Source: Egaibacter danicus (GTDB taxonomy: Bacteria > Pseudomonadota > Gammaproteobacteria > Burkholderiales > Burkholderiaceae_C). From it: a DNA stretch of 64,000 bases. Position numbers and translations under genes: made by a program. Under the pieces are notes generated by a model. It saw nothing but the letters and a program-made list of their open reading frames with translations. It did not search any database and was not told the DNA's origin. Position 1 is the first letter of the stretch. Each line of letters begins with the position of its first letter. The stretch covers positions 62,001-126,000 of the forward strand of contig JADJII010000001.1 in the NCBI GenBank assembly GCA_016707075.1, written 5' to 3'. Positions 40,843 through 48,532 of this stretch are shown piece by piece.

Positions 40843-41862
40843 TTAAAGGCGTTCTTCAAGTAGACGGACGATGTCGTCCCGACCCAGCCGACGCGCGTGT
40901 TGCAGGGCGGTCAGACCCTCGCGGTCCGCCAGGGCCGGGTTGGCACCGGCCGCCAGCAGCCGCCGCACGGCAGCTACATGGCCATTGATCACCGCAAGCA
41001 TCAGAGGTGTTTTGCCGGTCGCGTCCGGCGCGTTGACCGCTGCGCCTTCGGCCAGCAGACGGTCCAGGCCGGCCAACTGCCCCATGCGCGCCATGTCATG
41101 CAAACTGGCGGGCGCTGGTGGGGCCAGATCTGCATTCAGGCGGGCGCGTTGCGCCTGACCCGCAGCAGAGCGCGCCAGTTCCTGCTTCGCCGCGGGTGCC
41201 GGCGCCGGTGCGGCAGCGGGTGCCTGGGCTGGAGCCTGTACCGTATTCGGTGCCATACCCTGTGCAGAGGGCGCCGGAGTGTTTTCTGAAGTTTGTGCGT
41301 CAGCCGACTCCTGCGCGCGGGCGGCGGGCGGCGCTTCAGCCAGCGTGGGAGGCGGTGTGGCTTCAGTCGTCTGCGGTGCAGCCGCAGCGGTGGTGGCTGC
41401 TGTCACGGGTGCGGGTGCAACGGATGCTACTTTCGGGGCTTTCGGTTGGGTTGTGGCAGTGATGGGCGGGAGGACGGCTGTCGCTGTTGCTACATCCTGC
41501 GCAGGGGCGGTTTTCAGTGTTGGTAGTGGCAAGTTCGACATGGGCGGCGACACAGGTGGCAGCACTTGCCCAGGCGCGTGGCCCAACCCCAGTTCTTTCT
41601 CTTCCTGCGTGCCACGGTCAAACTGCAACACCAGCAGGCTGGTCAAACCCGCCAGCGCCACGCTGGCCAGCAGCGACATTTTCCAGCGCGACTGGTTCGC
41701 AGCCGGGCGTGCCTCAGCCTGCTCTTCAGCTTGCCCACCATCGGGCAGGCGGGCCGCGATCATCATCCGGGCATGGGCGTGCACCGCCTCGCGCACGGAG
41801 TCCGATGGACGGCGGTCGTCTTGCTCGCAGGCTTCGCGGTAGCGCAGGGTCAACTCATCCAT
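40843..41862 (-). CDS. Membrane protein with ankyrin repeats, putative anti-sigma factor
   Basis: This 339-residue protein has a cytosolic N-terminal region (about 1-60; LRYREACEQDDRRPSDSVRE), one transmembrane helix (~62-80; MSLLASVALAGLTSLLVLQF), a long Ala/Pro/Thr-rich linker (~100-240) and two to three ankyrin repeats at the C-terminus (~250-339; PDATGKTPLMLAVINGHVAA, LADREGLTALQHARRLGR). The first 13 bases overlap the end of an ECF sigma gene, and the topology (cytosolic N-terminus, one helix, periplasmic sensor) fits an anti-sigma factor. The N-terminus has no zinc-binding HxxxCxxC motif, so this role is inference. Confidence 0.7.
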   Translation of the reverse strand: MDELTLRYREACEQDDRRPSDSVREAVHAHARMMIAARLPDGGQAEEQAEARPAANQSRWKMSLLASVALAGLTSLLVLQFDRGTQEEKELGLGHAPGQVLPPVSPPMSNLPLPTLKTAPAQDVATATAVLPPITATTQPKAPKVASVAPAPVTAATTAAAAPQTTEATPPPTLAEAPPAARAQESADAQTSENTPAPSAQGMAPNTVQAPAQAPAAAPAPAPAAKQELARSAAGQAQRARLNADLAPPAPASLHDMARMGQLAGLDRLLAEGAAVNAPDATGKTPLMLAVINGHVAAVRRLLAAGANPALADREGLTALQHARRLGRDDIVRLLEERL

Positions 41863-42461
41863 ACCAACTCCTGTAGTCGTTCGCGCAGGCTGTTGCGGGC
41901 ATAACGCAGGCGGCTTTTGGCCGTCTCGAAACTCACACCTGTGGTGCTGGCAATTTCTTCCACGGCCATGCCACCCTCGGCCTGCAACAGAAAGGCCTCG
42001 CGTTGGGTCGGTGGCAGGTTCTCGATGGCCGCCATCAGCGCGGCGGCCTGCTCTTTTGACTGCAATTGCCGCAGCGGCCCAAAACCCGACTCGGCGGCCA
42101 GCGTGCGGGCCAGCGGGTTGCCGGTGTCGTCTTCATCGTCGCCACCATCGTCATCCAGGCTGGCATGGTGTTTGGCGGTGCGAGCATAGTCCACCAGACG
42201 GTTGTGGGCCATGGTGAAAAGCCAGGTCTTGAAGCGCGCCGTAGGCCGGTAGGTGCTTGCCTGGCGGGCGACGGCAAACCACACGTCCTGCAGCAGGTCG
42301 TCGGCCACGGCCTGCTCACGAACGCTGCGAAAAACATAGCGCCACACCCCCAGCGCATGGCGCCCGTAGAGGCTGTCGAACGCCGCAATGTCGCCTGCCG
42401 CGTAGCGCAGCATCAGCGACTCGTCGGCCTCGGGTTCAGCGGTGGTGACGTGGCTGGGCAT
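41850..42461 (-). CDS. ECF-type RNA polymerase sigma factor
   Basis: This sigma factor of about 203 residues has region 2 (LMLRYAAGDIAAFDSLYGRH through VADDLLQDVWFAVARQ, and RFKTWLFTMAHNRLVDYAR) and region 4 (LPPTQREAFLLQAEGGMAVE, ASTTGVSFETAKSRLRYARN). An acidic insert (DDDGGDDEDD) separates them. I chose the ATG at 42461; a longer frame reaches 42491. It overlaps the membrane ankyrin gene by 13 bases, which supports a sigma/anti-sigma pair. The regulon is unknown, though the secreted protein gene 41 bases upstream is likely co-transcribed. Confidence 0.9.
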   Translation of the reverse strand: MPSHVTTAEPEADESLMLRYAAGDIAAFDSLYGRHALGVWRYVFRSVREQAVADDLLQDVWFAVARQASTYRPTARFKTWLFTMAHNRLVDYARTAKHHASLDDDGGDDEDDTGNPLARTLAAESGFGPLRQLQSKEQAAALMAAIENLPPTQREAFLLQAEGGMAVEEIASTTGVSFETAKSRLRYARNSLRERLQELVWMS

Positions 42462-42502
42462 GCGCCAGATTATCCCGTGTGACGCACGCAAACCTCCTGT
42501 GA

Positions 42503-43375
42503 CTAGTAACGGCGAACCGGTGGGTCGGGCACATATGAGACGTTGTCCGACAGCGGGAACGGGTTGGGCGCGGGCGGCAGCGGGCGGATCATGGGCTCGC
42601 GAATTACACCACTGGCCACCAGATTTTCGCGGCTGTCGTAACGGATGCGAATGGTCTCATTGGGTTGCGATTGCTGCCGTGCAAAGCTGGTGTGGGAGAC
42701 CGATGACTCTTCCCGCTGGCCGTGGCCTGTTCCCAACTTGGGTGCGGGCGCTGGCATGGACCTGGCCATGCTCTCACTGCGGTCTGCAGACTGGCCCGCA
42801 GCCGCGGTAGAGGGCGCAGGCGGCGCGGAGAGCGGGGAAGGTGCTTCGCGTGCGCGAGCGGCACTTTTCTCGCTGTCGGCTTCATTGCGCCGGTAAACCT
42901 GGGGTGCCTGGGCTACGGGCTCGGGCAGACTTTCACGAAAGAGCGCCACGCCGATCACCCCCACATGGCCGGGCCGCCCGGTGCGTTCGGCATACGAGTC
43001 GCTGGCGGCAGAAAACTCAAACGCCGCCACCTCGCTGTTGCTCTTGCGCCAACCGGTGATCTGGTACTGCTGATAGGAGCCGAACACATACCCGGTTTGT
43101 CCCCAGGCAGCGGTTTCACCGTTGAGCACGTTGACGCCATCTACCGATGTGACCGCCAGCACGCGTTCTCCCATTTTGTTGCGCACGGCAATGGCATAAC
43201 GGGCACCGGGGCGCCCTGCCACCCAATACTCGCCCTGGTGGTAATGGACTGGCAACGTGGCGCCTGACTGGCGGTCCACCACGGTCACATCAGCCAGGCG
43301 GCCCACCGCATGGGCCTGAAAAGATGCAACAGCCAGTGCGGCTGAAAGGCCCAGAAGCCGGAGATTCAATGTCAT
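42503..43375 (-). CDS. Secreted hypothetical protein linked to the ECF sigma factor
   Basis: This 290-residue protein starts at MTLNLRLLGLSAALAVASFQ with a signal peptide cleaved after AHA. The mature N-terminal part (about 25-160) looks globular and beta-rich (DVTVVDRQSGATLPVHYHQG, GARYAIAVRNKMGERVLAVT). The C-terminal half is Pro/Ala/Ser-rich and ends NVSYVPDPPVRRY. I do not recognise a characterised family. The longer upstream frame is rejected because it lacks a signal peptide at its start. Position suggests it is the first gene of a three-gene unit with the sigma factor and its membrane partner. Confidence 0.7.
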   Translation of the reverse strand: MTLNLRLLGLSAALAVASFQAHAVGRLADVTVVDRQSGATLPVHYHQGEYWVAGRPGARYAIAVRNKMGERVLAVTSVDGVNVLNGETAAWGQTGYVFGSYQQYQITGWRKSNSEVAAFEFSAASDSYAERTGRPGHVGVIGVALFRESLPEPVAQAPQVYRRNEADSEKSAARAREAPSPLSAPPAPSTAAAGQSADRSESMARSMPAPAPKLGTGHGQREESSVSHTSFARQQSQPNETIRIRYDSRENLVASGVIREPMIRPLPPAPNPFPLSDNVSYVPDPPVRRY

Positions 43376-43477
43376 GTATCTGCTCCAAAAAAAGTGCTGG
43401 TACAGACTGAAACGAATGAGCCGGGTGAATGGGGTTAAAGTTCTGCAAAACTCCTGAAAAATAAATTCAGGCATTCC

Positions 43478-43537
43478 AATCGCTACTTAATTGATAGCTA
43501 CTCACGCATATCTGACGAGGTCTGGAGGCCAATTTGA
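43478..43537 (+). repeat. Dispersed repeat copy 3, carrying RBS and start codon of the globin gene
   Basis: The head is GCTACTTAATTGATAGC, then TACTCACGCATATCTGACGA, then GGTCTGGAGGCCAATTTGA. TGGAGG (43523-43528) is five bases before the TTG at 43534, so the end of the repeat works as Shine-Dalgarno and start codon for the globin gene. Confidence 0.85.
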
Positions 43538-43944
43538 CTATTGAAAATGAGGAAAAACCTGCTTTTGAGACCCCGTTCGCCTGGATAGGGGGTGAAGACG
43601 CCGTCCGTCGCCTGACGGATCGCTTTTATGACCTGATGGACCTGGAGCCCGGCTATGCCGCGCTTCGCAGCGTCCACGGCAGTGACCTGATGAATGCGCG
43701 GCAAAAACTGTTCTGGTTTCTGTGCGGTTGGCTGGGCGGGCCTCAGTATTACACCGAGCAGTTTGGCCACCCGCGCCTGCGGGCCCGTCACATGCCGTTC
43801 AAGATCGGCATTCTGGAGCGCGACCAGTGGCTGGCCTGCATGGACCAGGCCATGGTTGAAACCGGTGTGGATGAAACCCTGCGTGCGCGCCTGCGGGAGA
43901 GTTTTTTCCAGACTGCGGACTGGATGCGTAACCAAGGCGGTTGA
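43534..43944 (+). CDS. Group II truncated haemoglobin
   Basis: This 136-residue globin probably binds O2 or NO. It starts TPFAWIGGEDAVRRLTDRFY, then YDLMDLEPGYAALRSVHG, FWFLCGWLGGPQYYTEQFGH, RLRARHMPFKIGILERDQWL (proximal His in RHMPF) and CMDQAMVETGVDETLRA. The conserved Trp and the FKI pattern fit group II proteins. The start is a TTG supplied by a repeat copy; the next in-frame Met (residue 35) would remove helices A and B. The gene is short and monocistronic, with no neighbour hinting at its role. Confidence 0.9.
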   Translation: MTIENEEKPAFETPFAWIGGEDAVRRLTDRFYDLMDLEPGYAALRSVHGSDLMNARQKLFWFLCGWLGGPQYYTEQFGHPRLRARHMPFKIGILERDQWLACMDQAMVETGVDETLRARLRESFFQTADWMRNQGG

Positions 43945-43980
43945 GCAGGGCGTTTGATCGCCTTGCCCAACCGGCAGCGC

Positions 43981-45078
43981 TCAGGATTTCAGCTTGAAGA
44001 TGTAGGTGGGCAGGTCCATGGCCTTGAGCTGGGCTGCCGAGGCATCCGCATCAGCCTTGCTGCCATACGGCCCCACGCGCACCTGGATCAAAACGCCTTT
44101 GGGGGTTTTCATGCCCAGCGTGTGCACCCTAAAGCCCGCAGCTTCCAGTTTTTCCTGCAGCGTGAGCGCGTTGTCTTCCACGGCGAAAACGCCCACCTGA
44201 ACGAAGTACCGGGTGTCAGCCGGGCTGGACGCTACGCGGGCAACCGGTTTGGCAACCGTCGGCGTGGGCGGAACAACAACCGGTGCAGGGACCTCCGAAG
44301 CGGCTGAAGACACCGCCAGCGCTGGCTGCGATGCAGGGGCCGACACCGGTGCCGAGACAGATTCTGAAACGGGCGCCGAAGCGATTGCGCCGGGCACAGC
44401 GGCAGGTGCAAGTGCAGGGACAAGAGTCGGGGCTGATGCGTCAACCACCGGAAGCGGCGGAGATTCCGCGGACGTGGCAGGACGGGTGTGCATCAGCCCG
44501 GCTTGCTGAATGCGGGCCAACCCCCACAACAGGGCACACAGCAGTGCGGTATTCAGACCTACCAGCACATACAGGCGCCGGTTCGTGCTGGCCTGATCAC
44601 GTAGCCGTTTGCGGGCATCCTGAATGCTGGACGATAGCCCCACTGTCTGGACGATTTGCTTCTTGCAGAAGCGGTAATAGGCGGCGTGGGCATAGAGTCC
44701 GCCCAGCACCGATATCAATAGCACAAACCCGGCGAGCAGCATTTGCGCGGTCGTGTCGGAAAAATCATAGGCCAGCTTGCCGAGACCAAACAGACCCAAT
44801 ATCGCAGCCAGCATGAACGCCGCGTACAACAACGCCGCGCCCCACATGCCCCGAAAGAGCAGCCAGTTCAGCGCCGACAGAAAACCGGCCCAATGCCACG
44901 TGGGGCCGGTTTTTCCCTTGGCATCAAACTGGGCGAAATGGCGCAGGTATGTGGCCTGGTTCTTCTGGCCGATGACGGCCTTGTACAAATCGACCGAAAC
45001 GTTGGGGGGGGCTGACGGTGGCAACGGCTCCGGGGGTGGCGCGGCGGGTGGCGGAATTCCGGGTACTGTATCCGTCAT
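43981..45078 (-). CDS. DUF2628/SPOR-domain membrane protein
   Basis: This 365-residue protein has a Pro-rich N-terminus (about 1-28) and a DUF2628-like part with aromatic-rich FLSALNWLLFRGMWGAALLY. Three to four transmembrane helices lie at about 65-150 and another at ~168-188. A long Ala/Pro/Val linker (~195-285) precedes a C-terminal SPOR domain (~287-365; RYFVQVGVFAVEDNALTLQE, VRVGPYGSKADADASAAQLK). SPOR domains bind denuded peptidoglycan, often at division sites. The combination suggests an envelope protein acting at the septum, but this is inference. Confidence 0.8.
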   Translation of the reverse strand: MTDTVPGIPPPAAPPPEPLPPSAPPNVSVDLYKAVIGQKNQATYLRHFAQFDAKGKTGPTWHWAGFLSALNWLLFRGMWGAALLYAAFMLAAILGLFGLGKLAYDFSDTTAQMLLAGFVLLISVLGGLYAHAAYYRFCKKQIVQTVGLSSSIQDARKRLRDQASTNRRLYVLVGLNTALLCALLWGLARIQQAGLMHTRPATSAESPPLPVVDASAPTLVPALAPAAVPGAIASAPVSESVSAPVSAPASQPALAVSSAASEVPAPVVVPPTPTVAKPVARVASSPADTRYFVQVGVFAVEDNALTLQEKLEAAGFRVHTLGMKTPKGVLIQVRVGPYGSKADADASAAQLKAMDLPTYIFKLKS

Positions 45079-45102
45079 GGCATCCGTGAAGGCTTGAAGT
45101 CG

Positions 45103-45651
45103 CTACTTTTCTGAAATCTGTTTGAGATTGGCCAGACCGGTTTCGAAGTCGGTACCGATCAGTTTGTCCATGTTGAAGAATACACCCATGAGCTTCGATA
45201 CGAAAGGTGCCGGGCCGTGCATCACCCAATTAACCTGGGTGGCCTGTGCGGCGCCACCTGAAGAGCCAGTCTGGGCCTGCAGCGTGAACTCGGCCGTGTT
45301 GTGGCCTTCAAACGGCTTGATGAAGTCCAGCTGGATCACCAGTTTGACGGGCTGCGGCGCGTCCAGTATCTCCATACGCCCCGCGCCGGCCTTGCCGTTG
45401 CCATCCCACGCGTACACGGCACCCTTGCCGCTGGCGGTGCCGCTGAATGTCCGCTTCATCGCAGGGTCCAGCTTCTCCCAGGGTGACCATTCAGACCATT
45501 TATGGAAGTCTTGCAGATAAGCAAAGATTTTGTCGGGTGTCGCCTGAATGGTGGTCTGGCGCTCAACGCGGAAGGTGTCGGGCCGCGTGGCTGCATAGGC
45601 CAGCAGCACCGCGAGGGCAATGACAACGACGAGGGCGATGGTTTTAAGCAC
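45103..45651 (-). CDS. SRPBCC (polyketide cyclase-like) membrane-anchored protein
   Basis: This 182-residue protein has an N-terminal hydrophobic segment (MLKTIALVVVIALAVLLAYA) and a START-like SRPBCC domain: QATPDKIFAYLQDFHKWSEW, PWEKLDPAMKRTFSG and a C-terminal helix GTDFETGLANLKQISE. Such domains bind hydrophobic ligands; the ligand is unknown. The start is GTG and the gene overlaps the end of the AHSA1-domain gene by eight bases, so these two SRPBCC genes form an operon. Confidence 0.8.
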   Translation of the reverse strand: MLKTIALVVVIALAVLLAYAATRPDTFRVERQTTIQATPDKIFAYLQDFHKWSEWSPWEKLDPAMKRTFSGTASGKGAVYAWDGNGKAGAGRMEILDAPQPVKLVIQLDFIKPFEGHNTAEFTLQAQTGSSGGAAQATQVNWVMHGPAPFVSKLMGVFFNMDKLIGTDFETGLANLKQISEK

Positions 45652-46609
45652 GGGTGGCTCCTAGCGCTTCCAGGCATCTTTGCAGCTTGTCCATATTTTC
45701 CTCATTGGCGTTTGTCACAAACGCCCTCACTTTGGCGCACTCTTCCGCCGAATCAAAGCGCATGCGCCACGTGAGCCGGGTCTTGCCACCCGCCTGTTCG
45801 GTGAAGACTGCGTCCACCTCGAAATGATGGCCCGAAACGTGATCAAAAACAATCCTCTGGGACGGCACGATGTCTGAAAAGATGCTGTGGTTGGGGTAGT
45901 CGAAGCCGTCGGGGCCATGCATGGTGAAACGCCAGTGTCCACCGGGCCGGGGGTCGAATTCCTCAAAGGTGTTGGTAAAACCTTTAGGCCCCCACCAGCT
46001 GGCCAGCAGTTCCGGCTGCGTCCAGGCGGCAAACACCTGCTCGCGCGGGAAGTCCAGCACACGCGCGGTGACGATGGACCGTTCTTCCACATCAGCCAGG
46101 AACGTATCCAGCTGGTCAAAGGTGCCGCTCCAGCCCTGGGTCATGCCGGACTTGCCGTCGTTGAAGGCGCTTTGTTCGGAAGCCGTGGCGTTGATGGCCT
46201 GCGTTTGCAGCGTGATGAGCGTTTGCTCACCCTGCTCGGTCAGGGTGATGGTGGACAGCATTTCCATTGGCCAGTCGGGTGCCATTGGGTGGCGCGTGTT
46301 GCCGCCCTGCGGGTCGGAAAACGACAGGACATAGACCAGCCGCTCAGGCGCCGTGACCTCGCGGAACGTCCACTTGGCCCACAGCTCGAAGCCATTGGCT
46401 GCGCGCAAACCGTAGTGGTACAGGCCGCCGGGGCGCAGCTCCAGCCTGCCTTCGGGCAGCACGCTCATACCGGTGGGGCTCAGCCACTGCGCCAGACACT
46501 CGCGCTCGGTGAATGCCCGCCACACCAGATCGCGCGGCGCGTTCACGGTGCGGGTTAGGACGAAGGGGGTGGTGTCAACGGTGTTTGTCGCATCAGGGTT
46601 GTGGGTCAT
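45644..46609 (-). CDS. Tandem AHSA1/SRPBCC-domain protein
   Basis: This 321-residue protein consists of two AHSA1-type SRPBCC domains in a row: about 15-160 (VLTRTVNAPRDLVWRAFTER, LAQWLSP) and about 175-315 (TARVLDFPREQVFAAWTQPE, LLASWWGPKGFTNTFEEFDP, GGHWRFTMHGPDG). Each is a full domain of the family usually found as a single 140-160-residue protein. This is therefore an internal duplication or gene fusion. Such proteins are usually named activator of Hsp90 ATPase homologues; the bacterial function is unclear. Confidence 0.85.
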   Translation of the reverse strand: MTHNPDATNTVDTTPFVLTRTVNAPRDLVWRAFTERECLAQWLSPTGMSVLPEGRLELRPGGLYHYGLRAANGFELWAKWTFREVTAPERLVYVLSFSDPQGGNTRHPMAPDWPMEMLSTITLTEQGEQTLITLQTQAINATASEQSAFNDGKSGMTQGWSGTFDQLDTFLADVEERSIVTARVLDFPREQVFAAWTQPELLASWWGPKGFTNTFEEFDPRPGGHWRFTMHGPDGFDYPNHSIFSDIVPSQRIVFDHVSGHHFEVDAVFTEQAGGKTRLTWRMRFDSAEECAKVRAFVTNANEENMDKLQRCLEALGATRA

Positions 46610-46631
46610 TTCTTTTCTCCTGCAATGTCGG

Positions 46632-47294
46632 CTATTTCGCAGGTTGTCCGGGCGTCAGCAACACCACCAGCGCACCGGCCCCGCCATCGGCCGGTTTGGC
46701 CTGCACAAAGGCCAGCACCTCGTTTTTCTGCACCAGCCAGCTGTGCACCTTGTTCTTCAGCACGGGCGCCTTGCCGGGCGAGCCCAGCCCCTTGCCGTGC
46801 ACGACGCGCAGGCAGCGAATGCCCTGCTTGTGCGCGTCGCGGATAAAAGCGCCCAGGGCTTCACGTGCATCGTCGCTGCGCAGGCCGTGCAGATCCAGCT
46901 GGCGCTGAATGCTCCATTCACCCTTGCGCAGCTTGCGCGTAACGTCCGGGCCGACGCCGGGGCGGCGAAAACTCAGGTGGTCGTCGGTGTCGAGCAGCGT
47001 GCTGACGTCAAATTCATCGCTGATGGCTTCGCGCAGCACTGCTGCTTCGTCCAGTTTTTGCTGCAAAGGCAATGCCGCAGGCCGCTCCTTTTTCAATAGC
47101 GCCTTGCGCATATCCGGCAAGGGCTGGACGGCTCCAGCGGCATTGATAAAGAGGTTTTTTTCGGCCTGCAGGCGTTTGTGGCGGGCCGCCTGCTGTGCAG
47201 CGGCCTCAGCCTGCACCTTGGCCTGTTCCTCGATCTCGCGCTTGACCAGCTTCAGGTCTGCCAGCGTGTTGACCTTGATCAGCGGAGCCTTCAC
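46632..47294 (-). CDS. Smr-domain protein
   Basis: This 220-residue protein has a charged helical N-terminus (about 1-55; LADLKLVKREIEEQAKVQAE) and a C-terminal Smr domain (~128-215) with RQLDLHGLRSDDAREAL (DLHG motif), CLRVVHGKGLGSPG (GKG motif) and the final strand AGALVVLL. Smr domains are nicking endonucleases acting on DNA or RNA. The GTG start overlaps the radC stop (GTGA). A repeat copy encodes part of the linker (about residues 53-70, LPDMRKALLKKERPAALP). Confidence 0.88.
   Translation of the reverse strand: MKAPLIKVNTLADLKLVKREIEEQAKVQAEAAAQQAARHKRLQAEKNLFINAAGAVQPLPDMRKALLKKERPAALPLQQKLDEAAVLREAISDEFDVSTLLDTDDHLSFRRPGVGPDVTRKLRKGEWSIQRQLDLHGLRSDDAREALGAFIRDAHKQGIRCLRVVHGKGLGSPGKAPVLKNKVHSWLVQKNEVLAFVQAKPADGGAGALVVLLTPGQPAK
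47083..47135 (+). repeat. Dispersed repeat copy inside the Smr-domain gene
   Basis: TTTTTCAATAGC is followed by GCCTTGCGCATATCCGGCAA and GGGCTGGACGGCTCCA, the same block order as the intergenic copies but with a decayed left half of the head. It is read through in frame on the minus strand as a linker. Confidence 0.65.
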
Positions 47295-47992
47295 ATGAAC
47301 CCCCGCTCGGCCATCGACAGCGCCTCACCCGCACCCACAATCACGTGGTCCAGCACGCGCACATCCACCAGCGCCAGCGCGGCCCTGAGCGTTTGCGTAA
47401 GCGCCTCATCGGCGCGCGATGGCTGCACCGAGCCGCTGGGGTGGTTGTGTGCCAGCACCACGGCGGCGGCCTGGTGGTGCAGGGCACGCAGAACAATTTC
47501 CCGCGGGTACACGCTGGTTTGGGTCAGCGTGCCGCGGAACAGCTCTTCCATGGCCAGCAGCCGGTTTTGCACGTCCAGAAACAGCACACTGAACACTTCA
47601 TGTGGTTTGCCCGCCAGATGCAGCTGCAGGTAATGTTTGACCGCGTCGGGCGTCTCGAACACGGTGCGTTCCCTCAGTTGCTGGGCCATGGCGCGGCGGG
47701 CCAGCTCCAGCACGGCCACCAGTTCGGCGCGTTTGGCAGGGCCCAGGCCCTTGACGCGTTTCAGGTCGTCAGCCGTGGCCTGCAGCAAACCGGCGAGGCC
47801 GTCGAAACCATTTTCACCCTCGCCATTGCGTTTCAGGTGCAGCAATTCATCGGCCATTTGCAGCACGCCTTTGCCCTGGATGCCGGTGCGCAGCAGCAGG
47901 GCGAGCAGCTCCGCGTCGCTCAGGGCGCCGGGGCCGCGGGCCAGCAGTTTTTCGCGCGGGCGGGCATCGGGGGGAAGATCTTTGATCGGCAT
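47291..47992 (-). CDS. radC: RadC-family (JAB/MPN) protein
   Basis: This 233-residue protein has an N-terminal helix-hairpin-helix part (ALSDAELLALLLRTGIQGKG; LKRVKGLGPAKRAELVAVLE) and a C-terminal JAMM metalloprotease-like domain: NRLLAMEELFRGTLTQTSVY, LRALHHQAAAVVLAHNHPSG and SRADEALTQTLRAALALVDV. The metal ligands HxH...D are intact (HNHPSG with the Asp ten residues later). Historically linked to DNA repair, but the direct function in bacteria is unsettled. It is divergent from slpA with a 78-base gap. Confidence 0.92.
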   Translation of the reverse strand: MPIKDLPPDARPREKLLARGPGALSDAELLALLLRTGIQGKGVLQMADELLHLKRNGEGENGFDGLAGLLQATADDLKRVKGLGPAKRAELVAVLELARRAMAQQLRERTVFETPDAVKHYLQLHLAGKPHEVFSVLFLDVQNRLLAMEELFRGTLTQTSVYPREIVLRALHHQAAAVVLAHNHPSGSVQPSRADEALTQTLRAALALVDVRVLDHVIVGAGEALSMAERGFM

Positions 47993-48070
47993 GGGACGGG
48001 GATTGGCCGGGAAATACCCCGGGGTTTCTACAATAGGGCCAGTTTATCGAGAGTTTCATTCGAGAGTTCC

Positions 48071-48532
48071 ATGACTGTCTGCCAAGTACAACCCGGTTCC
48101 TTCCTCACGCTGCATTACCGCCTTGCCGGGCCCGCCGGTGACATCATCAACACGTTCAACGACAAACCAGCCACGTTGTCGCTGGGCAATGGCGAGCTGT
48201 CGCCTGCCGTGGAGCAGTGCCTGATGGGTATGGAAGAGGGCGCCCGCAGCACGTTTGAGCTGCCAGCCGGTGCGGCCTTTGGTGAGCGCAACCCGGACAT
48301 GCAGCAGTGGCTGGCGCGCAAGGTGCTCAAGGACATGGGCGATCCGCTGGAGACCTACAACGTGGGCGATGTGGTGCAGTTCCCCACCCCTGATGGGCAG
48401 GGCCAGTTTGCGGGCGTGGTGCTGCAGCTGCGCGGCGCAGACGGGAAGGATGAAGCCGTGCTGTTTGACTTCAACCACCCGCTGGCCGGTCAGCCGGTGA
48501 CGTTTGAAGTTCAGCTGATTGGCGTTTTATGA
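48071..48532 (+). CDS. slpA: FKBP-type peptidyl-prolyl cis-trans isomerase SlpA
   Basis: This 153-residue FKBP of the SlyD/SlpA type catalyses prolyl isomerisation and acts as a chaperone. Features are FLTLHYRLAGPAGDIINTFN, LGNGELSPAVEQCLMGMEEG (the core FKBP loop) and the inserted-flap region, ending in VTFEVQLIGVL. The frame is open far upstream, but the ATG at 48071 matches the family start. The stop overlaps the ispH ATG; slpA-ispH is a conserved pair in many proteobacteria. Confidence 0.92.
   Translation: MTVCQVQPGSFLTLHYRLAGPAGDIINTFNDKPATLSLGNGELSPAVEQCLMGMEEGARSTFELPAGAAFGERNPDMQQWLARKVLKDMGDPLETYNVGDVVQFPTPDGQGQFAGVVLQLRGADGKDEAVLFDFNHPLAGQPVTFEVQLIGVL

Noticed and set aside
42503..43474. 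A longer start (43474) for the secreted protein upstream of the ECF sigma gene
   Set aside because: The extra 33 residues would bury the clear signal peptide that begins at 43375.
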